NCBI GenBank assembly: GCA_001599755.1
Contig: BCHX01000001.1
Location: forward strand, 248,001-312,000
Source of the DNA: Gliomastix tumulicola
Lineage: Eukaryota; Ascomycota; Sordariomycetes; Hypocreales; Bionectriaceae
Length of the DNA stretch: 64,000 bases
Reading direction: 5' to 3'
The notes below the pieces were generated by a model. The model worked only from the letters and a program-made list of their open reading frames with translations. It was not told where the DNA came from and did no database searches. Made by a program: the position numbers and the translations under genes. Positions 34,298-44,760 of the stretch are shown in pieces (positions within the stretch are counted from its first letter, which is position 1; each line of letters starts with the position of its first letter).

Positions 34298-36067
34298 CTA
34301 GTACTTATCCTGGGGACTGACGTGTATCTCCCACAGCTTGCCCAGATCCTTGGGGAACTCCTTCTGCCTCTCTTTACTCACCCACTTCCCGTACTCCTCA
34401 TGCGTCACGGGCTCCTTCAGCAGCGGGCCCCTCTCCTTGTCATCGAGAACGGCATCCAGGAACTCGACCGACGCCCTTACGTACTCGCCCAGCGCCTCCC
34501 TCACGTCCAGACTCGCGCCCGTCGTCCACGCGAGCAGCAGCGGCTCGAGCAGCGGGGCGTCGGTGACGGACGGGTGAGACGTGCCGATGGATGTGAGGAA
34601 CCAGGCGACGGGGCCGGCTCTGTTGGCGGCCCGGGCGAGGTCCCGGACCGTGTCGAAGTGTGGACGGCCGTGGAAGAGGCTGTGGGCGCGGGACCAGGAG
34701 TTGGAGTGGATGATGAGGAGGGGCTGTGTCGTTTCGTTGTTGAGCGGGCCGGAGGACTTGCCCGGGTCGAGGATGATGCCTGCTTTGGCTTTGGCCTTGG
34801 CCTTGACCGTCTCCTTCTCCTTCTCCTTCTCCTCCTCCTCCTTCTCGTCGGAGTCCTTCTTGGGTGACGGGAGAGAGGTTGTGGTGAGGGCTTGCAGGGC
34901 GCCGGTTGCGCCGTAGGAGTGGCCCGCGATGGTGAGCAGGGAGAGGTCCAGACGGCCCTGCCAGCCCGCCAGCGTCGAGTAGGGCTGCTTCCTGGGGCTG
35001 CGCGCGTTGGCGGCGGCGATGGGCGCGGGGTCCTTGTTCAGGGAGGCGAACATGTCGATGGCGCCCTGGATCTCGGCGTCGCGGATGGCGAGCTGGTGAC
35101 GCTTGAAGGAGGGCGTGTCCATGGGGTGGGAGAGATCGCTCTCACGCAAGGGGAGCACTGTTCTGTCTGCCGTCTTGGCCTCTGGGATGTACGTCACGAG
35201 CGAGCCGGGACCGCTCCCGTCGCGGTGCTCCAGCGCGGCGATGACATGGCCCCTGGAGGCGAGTTCGCCCAGGTAATGCGTGTAGTCCGTCCGCGACGAC
35301 GCAAAGCCGTGGCTGAAGACCATGACGGGGAACTTCTTCTCGTCTGCCTCTGCCTCCGCCTCCGCCGCCGACAGCAGCGGCGCGTCGACCTCGGCGGGGA
35401 TCGTGATACCCCCGCCGATGGCCCAGAGCGCAAACGTGAAGATGGGCCGCAGGACGAAGTTGTCCGCGTGCGCGAGGCGCGCGTACCCCTGCGCCGTGAG
35501 GCTGACGGGTTTAGGCAGCCAGTAGTACCTGCTGCGGCGGGAGCGGAATGATTTGGGGGNAGGGNAGTACAGCGTCGCCAGGAGCGTCTCTGCCTCGAAG
35601 GCCGGGCGACCCGAGGCCTTGAGGATGGCGGTGTCGTTGATGAGGATGCCGCCTCCCGGCAGCGGGATCTCGACGTCGATGGCGCCGACGCCGTGCGGGC
35701 CTGTGTAGCCTGGTAAGGGGGAGGCGAGGAGGTGCGGGGAGGAGATGAGGCGGATGAGGATGGCGGAGGAGAGGAGGGCGAGGAGGATGTAGCGGACTGT
35801 GAGGCGGGGGCGGAGGAGACGGAGGGCCGGGGCGACGAGGAGGAGGATGTACCAGGGCTGGCGGCGGGATGAGGAGGAGTCCCCTCTGGTCGAGGAGGAG
35901 GAGAGCCACTTCGGTCTGGGGAAGCTGCTCTGGGGCTGGTTCTCGAGGGACGAGGAGGAGGATGAGGAAGCCATGGCGAGGGGGGCGTCGGGACCCTCGC
36001 CGTCGTAGTCGTCGTCAGCGTCTGGACGCATCAAGGACTCCAGCTCGAAGTCCTCAGGAGGCCGCAT
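34298..36067 (-). CDS. PAF-acetylhydrolase-like membrane esterase
   Basis: Single frame, 589 residues from the ATG at 36067; the frame is open further to 36235 but that part is leader-like. The N-terminus is acidic and Ser-rich, followed by one or two membrane helices (about residues 63-100, YILLLVAPALRLLRPRL then YILLALLSSAILIRLI). The hydrolase part shows PVMVFSHGFASSRTDYTH, ALEHRDGSGPGS and the nucleophile motif GHSYGATGAL with Ser near residue 383. This is the layout of plasma PAF-acetylhydrolase/type II esterases, which cut short acyl groups from phospholipids. A Lys/Glu repeat follows the nucleophile. Two undetermined bases (35560 and 35565) lie in a G-run before the catalytic domain, so that stretch may hide a frame error. 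Confidence 0.8.
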   Translation of the reverse strand: MRPPEDFELESLMRPDADDDYDGEGPDAPLAMASSSSSSSLENQPQSSFPRPKWLSSSSTRGDSSSSRRQPWYILLLVAPALRLLRPRLTVRYILLALLSSAILIRLISSPHLLASPLPGYTGPHGVGAIDVEIPLPGGGILINDTAILKASGRPAFEAETLLATLYXPXPKSFRSRRSRYYWLPKPVSLTAQGYARLAHADNFVLRPIFTFALWAIGGGITIPAEVDAPLLSAAEAEAEADEKKFPVMVFSHGFASSRTDYTHYLGELASRGHVIAALEHRDGSGPGSLVTYIPEAKTADRTVLPLRESDLSHPMDTPSFKRHQLAIRDAEIQGAIDMFASLNKDPAPIAAANARSPRKQPYSTLAGWQGRLDLSLLTIAGHSYGATGALQALTTTSLPSPKKDSDEKEEEEKEKEKETVKAKAKAKAGIILDPGKSSGPLNNETTQPLLIIHSNSWSRAHSLFHGRPHFDTVRDLARAANRAGPVAWFLTSIGTSHPSVTDAPLLEPLLLAWTTGASLDVREALGEYVRASVEFLDAVLDDKERGPLLKEPVTHEEYGKWVSKERQKEFPKDLGKLWEIHVSPQDKY

Positions 36068-37721
36068 TGGATGAGCGAGGTGGCTGGGCCGTGTCTGTGT
36101 GTGTGTGAGAGAGAGTGAGTTTGGTGATCCGGGTGCTTCGAGCGGATGAGGCCTAGGTGGCCTAGAGCACTGGGACGCTGGAGATGCGAGTGCGGATGAA
36201 AGCGCTGGAGATCGCTGAAGAATGTTGATAACCATGAGGCTTGGACGTGATGACGATGGATGATGATTACAAAGGTTGACTAGTGACGATAGTTAGGCAG
36301 TACCTTGAGACACATACAAGTGGGAGTGGTAGAGCAAGTACCTCCCATCTGGCCCGATCCGGCAGCCGTTCGAGGCTAACGCTTGGCTGACGAAGCCCTC
36401 CAACGCTCTTAACGCCTAACGCCTAACGTCCCAGAAGGCCTCACTAACCGACTGCACTAATGCACTGCCATCAAGAGGCCCTAATGCGGGAGGATGGGAA
36501 TGCCTCGCTGCGCTGGGATCTGCCATGATTTCGTCTGCTCCACCGGCGACGACGTCAAGATGCTTGAGATCAAGGTGCCTTCATATTCAAGAGTGGTCTC
36601 TGGCGCGGCAGTACACACGTGCTTATGCATAATTACGCCTGCTGATGACTTTCCTCTTTGGACGTGCGTGCTTTCGGGCTCGGGTATTCCCTTTTGGAGG
36701 ATTCCCGGCGACGCTCCACTGTCAGCTGCGCGGACCTTGCACTATCGAGGGGCGGCTCCCCTGGAGGGACGAACTGGTGAGACTCGGGGTTCATTTCATT
36801 GGTGACTTGCTCGGACGTCGTGGCTACGGTCGTACAGGAGGGTTGCACTGGGAAGGGGGATCTTCCGCGAGGCAACGTGAGGGCTTGAAGATGGGATGGG
36901 AGAGGCACCAGATGCTCACGTCTCTCGTGAAAGCTCTCCCAAGGGACGCTTTCGATTCGACCGAGGGTCCCGAGCCTGTGTCTCCGGAGGAGCCCAACTG
37001 CCGTCCGTACAGTAGTGTGGTGGAGAGTGTCTCTTGTAGGGACCGCAGGACAGCGCAGCATTTCAGTCAGGGCACAGCAACTGACAGCCACTGACAGAGA
37101 GCTCAAGGACGCCAATCGGGCTGGGCATCATCGACACGCGGCGTGTGCCGCGGACTTAGCAAAGACAGACATGGGGTCCCTGGGGGCCTGTTATCTCCTA
37201 GAATACCCGTACACGACGCGCTGTTCTTGCTCTTCGCTCCTGGATCTCTGCTCGTACTCGAAGTGAAAAACAGAAACGTCTCAGCACGGATGCCCTCGGG
37301 GAAATGAGAATGGCCCTGTCTTGCTTCTGTCCTGGCCAAGGGTCTCGGGAAGCCAGTCCGCGCGCCGTTGGTTCACTAAGGACCGTTGTCAGGGGCTACC
37401 CTTGAGGCCCTCCCTCGGTCTTCCAGCGATTTGATTTGACTTCGGCACGGCTTTTAGTGAACTGCTGAGGCTGAAGTGGACCGTCTGTTGGCCCCGACTC
37501 GCTTGACAAAACGATTACGGGTCATTATTAAGCTGACAAGGTTTCCTTGACTGCCGGCTGTTGGTTGCGAGACAGACAAGACGAATTTCACTTAACTGCG
37601 CACACGCGTTGGCTGATGGGATAAATAGGCCTCTCTGTCTTCTCTCTCTCCCCCTGAAGCTGGGCTCTTAGACCTGTTGACCTAGGTTCCTCGATCTCCC
37701 GCAAGCGAACGCCACTCCTTC
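36068..37721. other. divergent intergenic region
   Basis: About 1.65 kb between the esterase and the MIP channel, which diverge. A short TAACGCC tandem (three units) lies at about 36410-36427. A TATA-like ATAAATA near 37621 precedes a CT-rich leader of the MIP gene. The short frames here lack support. Confidence 0.45.
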
Positions 37722-38932
37722 TTGTCTGTCGTCGCTCCCCCCGAAGCATCCCCGGTCGCTGTCACCATGATGAAGCCCGAAGAAGGCAACGGGCTCAACG
37801 GCCCTGACATTGAGAATGTCGCCGCCGACTCTGCCCCTCACTCGGCTCCCGCGTCGGGCGCGAACTCGGCGCGCTCCAGCGAGGCGACGCTGCTGCATTA
37901 TCTCGGGCAGCACCTCGGCCTGCACCAGCTCTCGCACCACCTACACCAGTCCAACAACGCCGAGGTCAACTCGGCGCCCTTCATCGGCCGGCTGGGCTGG
38001 AACGGCATCGCGAGCGTCAAGCGGAACTCGACCAACGCCGAGCTGCTGCGCGAGGTGCCCGACGCCGCACCGCTCATGCCCCTGAAGGCGGCGCTGAACC
38101 CGCGGCCGTTCCTGTCGCTCGCGCTGTGGAAGGCGGCGCTGATGGAAGGCATGGGCACCTTCATGCTCGTCTGGGTCACCATCTACTGCAACTCGTCGCC
38201 GAATGTGCTTCCGGAGGCCCCGACGGCGCGCTGGGGCACGTTCAACAACGCGGCGTTCCTGGGGCCCCTGATCGGCGGGATCCTCAACTTCATGTTCCTG
38301 ACGCTCTTCACGTTCTGCTTCGGCGGTGTGTCGGGCGCGCATCTCAACCCGACCATCACCATCGCCACGCTCTTCGCCCGCCTCTGCTCGCTGCCCCGTG
38401 CCATCCTCTACGTCGCCTTCCAGACGGCCGGCGGCGCCGCGGGGGGCATGATGGCCCGCGCCGCCATCGGCACGCGCGACTTCAAGGTCGGCGGCTGCTT
38501 CCTCTACCCGGAGATCGTGCCCGTCTCGGACGCCTTCGCCGTCGAGTTCATGAGCTGCATCGTCCTGCTCTTCTTCGCCTTTGGCGTCGGTCTCGACCCG
38601 CGCCAGAAGCAGATCGTCGGCCCGACGCTGGGTCCCTTCTTGATTGGTATGACGCTGGGGAGCCTGTCGTTTGGGACGGGGTTCGCGAGGTACGGGTATG
38701 GAGGGGCGAGTTTGAATCCTGCGAGGTGCTTTGGGACGTATGTTGGGACGCGGTTCCCTACGTTTCACTGGATACACTGGTATGTCCTCTCTTGTGAGAT
38801 GTATATGCGTGTGTGTGCGTGCGAAGTGGAAGCTAACTTGGAGTTAGGGTTGCTGATATTGCGGCTGCGCTCTTCCACGCTGTCCTGTACTCGATTGTGC
38901 CGCCATGGAAGTCCCAGGGCCCCCCTATGTAA
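37722..38932 (+). CDS. MIP-family channel (aquaporin-like)
   Basis: join(37722..38779, 38848..38932), 380 residues. Membrane channels of this family pass water, glycerol or small solutes. A hydrophilic N-terminus of about 130 residues is followed by six membrane segments. The first pore loop is GAHLNPTIT (Asn209-Pro210-Thr211) where most members have NPA. The second is SLNPARCFG (Asn332-Pro333-Ala334) with the usual Arg. The exon 2 peptide after the intron (VADIAAALFHAVLYSI) forms the last membrane helix. The intron splits a Trp codon, with a GTATGT donor and a CTAAC branch. An in-frame ATG 45 nt downstream is an alternative start. Fungal members with long N-termini are poorly characterised, so the substrate is open. 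Confidence 0.88.
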
Positions 38933-39363
38933 GATTGGAAAAGGAAGGATTTCGATTCCTGCAGTCGCGGGGGGATGGATGTCACGGATAGGGTTATATA
39001 TCAGGATGTCGACCTGCAAATACGGTTTAGAGCGATCTGGTCACTTGGCTGTCTGCTGCAAGCAGCGGTATGTTTTAATATCATTTGAATTTGAATTTGG
39101 GCGGTGAAGTATTCCTCATCTTCCTGCCCGAGCAATGTTCGTTGTCTGCGGTTACAAATCCCTTTGTCCTTCCGTGGACTCCCTTATATTGTAACCGGTC
39201 CTTACTTGTACATGGTATCTTGTTCCAGTTATCTTGTTCCTCCTGACATTTTCGTATAGCTCGTTACACTCATTCATTCCTCATCCTCAGCGTGACAAAG
39301 CAGACTCGTGTGCGTGTCTGTGATGACAGACACTCAAGTCTTGGTGCTGCTCAGTCTTGACGC
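38933..39363. other. intergenic 3' region between convergent genes
   Basis: About 430 nt; AT-richer 3' UTR-like sequence with no gene seen. Confidence 0.5.
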
Positions 39364-40354
39364 TCATCCCTCGTGCTGGCCATGGCCTTGGCCCTGACCC
39401 TGGTACTGGGGATGGCCATTGCCCATCGCAGCGCCATCTTGCTGGTGAGCGTTCTGGCGCGCGAGCTGCTGATGATGGGCGCTCTGCTGAGCGAGCTGCT
39501 GTTGATGGGCGCTCTGGCGAGCCGCCTGCTGCTGAGCCCGCTGGCGAGCAAGCTGCTGCTGGGCAGTCTGACGAGCGATCTGTCGATGAACACTGCGACG
39601 AGAACCGCGCGGATGGGCGCTCATGGCACTCTGCTGCGCGATCGTGTGCTGGTGACCGCCGTAGTGCTGCTGCTCGGCGAAAGCCTGGGCGTTCTGCTGC
39701 TGGGCAGCCAGAGCGTCAGGACGCGAGAGCAGGACGAGAGCCTGCGCGGTGCGGGCCTCGGCGTAAGCTTCCTCTTGGTCGGCGAGTTCACGACGCAGGT
39801 GGCCCAAGTACTCGGTGAGGGCCTTGACCTGCGCCTCGGTGTGCTGGACGTGGGCACGGGTGGCCATGACACGAGAGCCCGAAGCGAGGTAGGCTCGGCG
39901 AGAGGGCTTGGGAAGCAAATCGTTCAGTATGATGGAACTCTAGAAAAAAAAAAGAAAAAAAAGAATGAAAACTTACCAGGTTGGCCTCGTCAAGAGAATG
40001 GGGCCGCTCAGGGCGGACGGCGGAGGCGCCTTGGGCAGCCAGGCCGCTGGGCTCGCGGTGGTCAGACATGGGAGGCGGGCAGTAGTTCAGAGGAATCTCG
40101 ACGGGATCGAAGTCTGGATAGTGCGTGGCGACCTCGGCGGGCAGATCCGGCGAGTAGTCGTTGTAGGGGTAGTTGATGGGCGTGTCCGAGTTCTTGAAGA
40201 GGAAGTTCCTCTCGCTCTGGTCATCAGAATCGGAGAGGAGGTAATCTTGGTAATCTTCTTCGAAGCTAGGCTCCCACTCGGGGAAGAGGGCCTGGTGAAT
40301 GCTCTCGTAGTAGGCTCTGATGCGTCGAGGAACACGTGGACGCGCTCTGGGCAT
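39364..40354 (-). CDS. Gln/His-rich protein of unknown function
   Basis: Complement of join(39364..39939, 39977..40354), 317 residues. The N-terminal half is acidic and aromatic (RRIRAYYESIHQALFPEW, EEDYQDYLLSDSDDQSERN) and includes PINYPYND. The middle (about 125-195) is helical, with LRRELADQEEAYAEA as a possible coiled coil. The C-terminal 90 residues are a degenerate repeat of units such as QQLARQ and AHQQ, ending in Gly/Gln/His. The 37-nt intron is A/T-homopolymer-rich and very short, but its ends (GTAAGT, TTCTAG) and phase are good. No domain is recognised; transcription or RNA regulators often have such tails, but that is only analogy. Confidence 0.72.
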
Positions 40355-40859
40355 GGTATGAGAGGAAGCAGGAAGAATGCTAAAGCAGGTTGAGGGTTGG
40401 GAGATGAGATGACTAGGGCGCCGCGAGGCGGTGATGGATTGTGATGAGCCGCACAATGCCTCGTTGCAGGATGATGGGGAAGGAAACGGCACACCGCTCT
40501 GGGGTGAATAGGAAGAGGGAATACGGTCTGGGGGAGGGATGTGCTGTAACCCTGCTGTTATTGGTTGGGAGGGACGGGAGTTGTTGTGAAGTGCAGGAAT
40601 CGGCGAGCCTCGAGAGTGACACGGCGGGGTACCTTGGAGGGAACTGGCTCGTGACCGCTTTGTATGGGGGTTTGGTATGGATTGCTGCTTGGGAGGGTTT
40701 CGAAGGAGGTACTAGACGGAGCTCGAGCGGTGTTATGGTTGCCCAGGCTGAAGGGGAAAATTTCGGGCCGCTCTGTCAACTGTGATTCAGCGCGACGGGA
40801 AGCGTTTGTTTACCGCTCGAGGAGGGCCCACTTGCAAACGACGCTCACCTTTGCACGAC

Positions 40860-40868
40860 TATTTAAAT
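40860..40868 (+). promoter_or_regulatory. TATA box (TATTTAAAT) of a plus-strand transcript
   Basis: A strong TATA-like element is followed by a CT-rich initiator region. It lies about 500 bp upstream of, and divergent from, the Q/H-rich gene, and points into the decayed gene at 41.08-42.6 kb. Confidence 0.45.
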
Positions 40869-41749
40869 CTCTCTCGATTCCCTCCTCTCTGATCATTCTT
40901 CTTCTCTCCTTCATCATCTTCGTGATCTGGTGCTTCTGCAGCGCAGTCACCGAACAGTCAGAGGTTGAGTCTCTGCCAAAGGTCCTCGGCCTCTGGGGCT
41001 TCCTTATTCCTCTTCTTATTCGTCGTCGTCGTCGTCGTCGTCGTCGTCTTCTTCTTCTACTCCTCATCAACTACCAGCAGCTGCGCACTGGTGTGAACAC
41101 CTGGGCACGGGATTTCGCCCAGTATAATGCTGCGAGAAATGGTCCCCAGCACAGAGATAGCATCACTGTGGCGCCGGGCCAGGTGAACCACCACCATCTG
41201 CAGCAGCCTATGCCCATGCACCCGGGCCTGATGAACAGCTACATGTCGGGCAGCCGCGAGCTCCCCGCAGGGGTATGTATCCCCTCTCGTCTCATCACAC
41301 CTCAGTCACTGACAAGCTTCATCTCGGCAGGCTCGTCCCTTCACAGTTCAGAGCTGTGAAGGGCAGCTCTTGCGGGTATGAGCAGGCCTTGCAGACTTGT
41401 TGTCTTTAGATGTGAGTTGTTCATTTCCTCTTGTCTCTTTTCTCCCCCGCTTCGAAGATCTGTTCGAGAATGTCCTTGTGTCACCGCCCTCTTCTATGAC
41501 AGCGTGCACTGACATGTATATTCGCCGTGCCATGCACAGTCGGTATCCGACGACAATGAGCGCAGAATCGCTCAGAAAGCAGCCGTCTGCTTTGAGATAC
41601 CCAGGGAGATTGAGAACGACGTGGATGGGGCAGTGAAGGAGGTCAGTCTTTCATTTCTTCGAGCTTTCTGGATTCTCCTTGATTCAGCTAACACCACCGG
41701 TTGCTCTTTAGATGAGCCAGATCTCACGTCATGTCCCCTCCTCCTCCAT

Positions 41750-41960
41750 GAGGCCCGTAGATTGGGCCGGTGATTGGGGGAGGCCCGGGACATGTTGAGA
41801 GCTGGCCTCTTCTCTCTGCCATTCTATTTGGCTACGGGCAGGATCTTCATCCATCCTACTCCTGGAGGCCCGTAGATTGTGGTCAGTGAAGGGAAGTGGT
41901 CCAGGATTTGGATCCTGCCCGTAGTCCAATAGCATGTCAGGGAGGAGAGGCCAGCTGCCA
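41750..41960. repeat. nested direct and inverted repeats
   Basis: GAGGCCCGTAGATTG occurs at 41750-41764 and 41865-41879. CTACGGGCAGGATC (41832-41845) has its exact inverted copy at 41911-41924, and the pairing extends imperfectly outward (41800-41845 against 41911-41960). RNA from either strand would form a long hairpin. It may be a small non-autonomous element remnant; no clear terminal repeats or target duplication were found. Confidence 0.65.
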
Positions 41961-42358
41961 TGGCTCTCTCTCTTCACTCCCCTCCTCCTACCAGGGGCTC
42001 TGGCCCGAGTAGTGAAGAGTACTTTACTGGGCTCAAGCAGGTTCTCGCCAGTTTCAAAGCGTGTTCCGCCACGATCTGCGGATGGTCGTGCCTTTGGGGA
42101 CATTGCGTCCCATGAGCAGCAGCATCTGACCTTGGCGAAGCGGGTGACCAGCCTGGAACAGCCAGGTGGTCGACCAGCACCCAAACTACACGAGACCAAG
42201 GTAAGAATGCATTTTTCCTGGGTTCCGCTCGTTGATTCGTGTGTTGAGCTGCCATCGCTGACTTTGTTTTTTTTTTCGTTCTCTTAGCCCGTTAGCCAAC
42301 ATCCGAATCCAAGAGCGCCAGAAGTTCGCGGACATCACCTTGCCGAGCTCCGCCATCG

Positions 42359-42446
42359 TCCGCCTTCAGGAGGAGCAGAAATTCGATGACTTTGGTCTTT
42401 GGGCTCTGGCATCATCCGCCTGCAGGAGGAGCAGAAATTCGACGAC
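42359..42446 (+). repeat. 32-bp duplication, offset 56 bp
   Basis: 42359-42390 and 42415-42446 agree at 30 of 32 bases. Both copies would read RLQEEQKFDD, but the 56-bp offset puts them in different frames, so at least one copy is not translated in phase. Confidence 0.75.
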
Positions 42447-42504
42447 CATGTCTTCTGGTACTGTGTACAAATACCGACAGTTTCAGAGGTGGCTTCCACA
42501 GCAC

Positions 42505-42556
42505 CTCTTGGAAGCAAATTTCCGAGAAACTCTCTCTTGGAAGCTAATTTCCGAGA
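42505..42556 (+). repeat. 23-bp tandem duplication, offset 29 bp
   Basis: 42505-42527 and 42534-42556 agree at 22 of 23 bases (CTCTTGGAAGCAAATTTCCG and variant). The offset is again not a multiple of three. Confidence 0.75.
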
Positions 42557-42597
42557 TGGTTCGCCTTTCGCAGCCTGATCAGCAGCTGTTCCAGTGA

Positions 42598-43018
42598 GTC
42601 TCGGGCTGAGGGTCTGTTCACATTCGTTGGAGTTTTATTGAGGTTTTGTTGGAAAGGGCAGAGGCCTTGTTGTACGAGCTTGGAGGACAGGGACGGAAAT
42701 TGAGGGGGGAGGACATTGGGGAGGGTTTTTTTTTGGATTTTATCACTTCTTGAATATTTCAATCATATACAGGGTGTGGAACAAATTGGTGATCCTTTCT
42801 CGTATCTGCCTCATGTGCCTGATGATGTGCTATCCGAGATCTCGAGATCTCTAAGCTACCCCGTCGCTTCTGCTGATCTCCTTCGTGCTAGGTACGAATA
42901 ATGAGAATGTGGGAATGCCCTCAGGTGTAGCAGGTCTTGCTCATTGACTTTGGTTTAATTTATCGTTATTTGTTCGCTCTTGGATTCGCTACAAGACAGC
43001 TCACAAACATCACCAAGC
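42598..43018. other. intergenic 3' region
   Basis: About 420 nt between the decayed gene and the YCII-domain gene. A possible exon-like stretch lies near 42775-42900, but without phase support. Nothing firm is seen. Confidence 0.4.
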
Positions 43019-43556
43019 TCATTTCTTCATCCCTTCCCGAACAGCAGAGACATACTGATCACCGTTAGTCAAGATCCCCCAGCTACGGAAGAAAACACTC
43101 GCCGGAAAGATCTGGATCTTGTCCAAGTCCCACACGCCGTTGACAGCGTACGGATCAGCCCTGATGATAGCCCAGGCCTCCTCGACGTTCTCGACGGTGT
43201 AGATGGCCATGCTACCCTTGAAAGCCATCGTCTCGCCAGGCGGTGTGTGGTGCTCAACCAAGGCGCCTCCAGCGACCATGTGCCCATCGGCGACCACGGG
43301 CTTGATGCTCTCGAAGTGCAGGCTTCACAAAATCACAGTCAGCGTCAGATGCCCTCCTTGCGGGGTAATTGGAGAGATCTTCAACGTACGGGCGGACTTT
43401 TAGCCGTTTCTCGAGGGCATCGGGCTTGTCGGGAATGATGGCAAGAAATTCCTTCTTGCCGGGGAACGAGGAAGAAGCCATGCTGCGCGTCGTCTGCTGA
43501 GGGAGTGCGTCTCTTGAAGATGACCTAAATGTCGCTCTCAAAAGTGATCTAAGCAT
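43019..43556 (-). CDS. mitochondrial YCII-related domain protein
   Basis: Complement of join(43019..43322, 43390..43556), 156 residues. The N-terminus (MLRSLLRATFRSSSRDALPQ) is Arg/Ser-rich without acids, a probable mitochondrial presequence; a second in-frame Met (MASSSFPGKK) could give a cytosolic form. The rest fits the YCII fold: EFLAIIPDKPDALEKRLKVR, a central HHTPPGETMAFKGSMAIY and VEEAWAIIRADPYAVNGVWD. Bacterial YciI-like proteins are small dimeric enzymes of uncertain substrate, and fungal members are uncharacterised. The intron (GTACGT donor) splits a Pro codon, and phase closes. Confidence 0.85.
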
Positions 43557-44760
43557 GATGACAACTCAGGCTTTCCCCGCGGCTTGGAGAAGGGGTCAGA
43601 TGGTGTGCTTTATATTATTCGTGTCAGCAAAAAGAGAGGAGAATTGCTTGCAGCCGCGCCTTTCCGAGCCGAAATCCGGGGCAGAGACACGCCCTTGGAG
43701 GGTGGAGAAAATTGTTCTCAGCGATCGAACGGTTTGGACTTCGAATTTGGCTGCTATTTCTTTTCGAGTTAGGCTGTGTTGGACGCGTTTGCGACTTTGT
43801 GGAGGGCCTGACCTTGCAGCCCAAGAGTTGGTGGAGTGCGATTCGGGGAGATAGGCATCGTCGTGGATGGTCTTGTTGGTGCTTCAATTGATTGATTGCT
43901 TCGGTTGATTATTGAGATTAATTCAGCGATGAGCCGATCGCTTGGCTGTGGGGAGGCCTGACGAGCCGCACTGAAGAGGACCTGATAATACTGGTTATCC
44001 GTGCCGATGGGGGAGCCAGAGGCCGGGCTGTCGGGATTCAGGCTGGGATTGGATTGATTAGCATCCTGTCATGACTGAGTGCTGCTGCTCGTGTGCATTG
44101 TCGCATTGTCGCATATCACACGCGACTATCGATTTTCTGCAGCAGCTGAAGGCCGCACAATCTCCCCATCCCGTCCAGATTTCGTTCTGTCATGGCTTCC
44201 TCTGATAAGGGCCGAGATAGTGAACAAGATTGGAGATAGCGGCAAGGGAGGGGCCGAAAAGAGGAAAGACTGGACCGGAGAGACGAATCCTTCTGATTTT
44301 TCACTTTGGAGGCGATGACCTCAGTCTGCTGCAGCGGCACTGCCCTTCATTTACGGAGTACATCCTGTCGCATTTTCCCTGCAGCTGCCGCATGTCTCGG
44401 CCGCTCCCGCTGCACCAGCGTCGCATTTCTCTTCACTAACGAGATTGGCTGGCTGAATCCAGGATCGACAGGCGCCCCAGACAGGCGCCCCAGACAGGCA
44501 GGTCGAGTCCTGATTCCTTATCAGCTGCAGCTCGCCCACGCGACATGGAGTAGGAATCCGCCGATCAGCTGAAATCCATCGTCATATCTGCTGCATGAGT
44601 GGCTGGCTGGCGGCCAACGTTGCAGCAGCAGCATACATAACGACAAGCCCCCTGTTTCTCTATTTCTAGCGATCCTCTTTGCTTCTCTTCTCTCTCTCTC
44701 TCTCTCTCTCCCTCCCACCTTTCGCCTCCTCAGCACGCTCCCTCATCACCACCTCCCATC
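43557..44760. other. divergent intergenic region with small tandem repeats
   Basis: About 1.2 kb. It holds a partial tandem of the unit GACAGGCGCCCCA at about 44466-44500 and a TC microsatellite at about 44686-44710 in the permease leader. No gene is supported. Confidence 0.5.

Larger units (their letters stand above)
41080..42597 (+). pseudogene. decayed multi-exon gene with internal repeats
   Basis: Several stretches look like exons with proper borders: one ending before GTATGT near 41272, one starting after GCACAG near 41540 (SVSDDNERRIAQKAAV) and ending at GTCAGT near 41640, and one ending at GTAAGA near 42200. The last runs to the TGA at 42595-42597 with FADITLPSS and RLQEEQKFDD. I could not chain them into one frame. 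A repeat block at 41745-41990 interrupts the middle, and two local duplications near the 3' end change frame. The TATA box upstream suggests it is or was transcribed. No family is recognised. It could also be a functional gene whose exons I mis-joined. Confidence 0.35.

Noticed and set aside
36494..36805. 103-codon Cys-containing frame as a small secreted protein
   Set aside because: No signal peptide, and no regular cysteine spacing or promoter context.
37941..38777. 278-residue minus-strand frame across the MIP channel
   Set aside because: Arg/Glu/Pro-rich shadow of a GC-rich coding exon; no domain or splice support.
44686..44710. TC repeat and the nearby GACAGGCGCCCCA tandem as a CRISPR-like array
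   Set aside because: Units are directly adjacent with no spacers, and the organism is a fungus; these are microsatellite-type repeats in a promoter.
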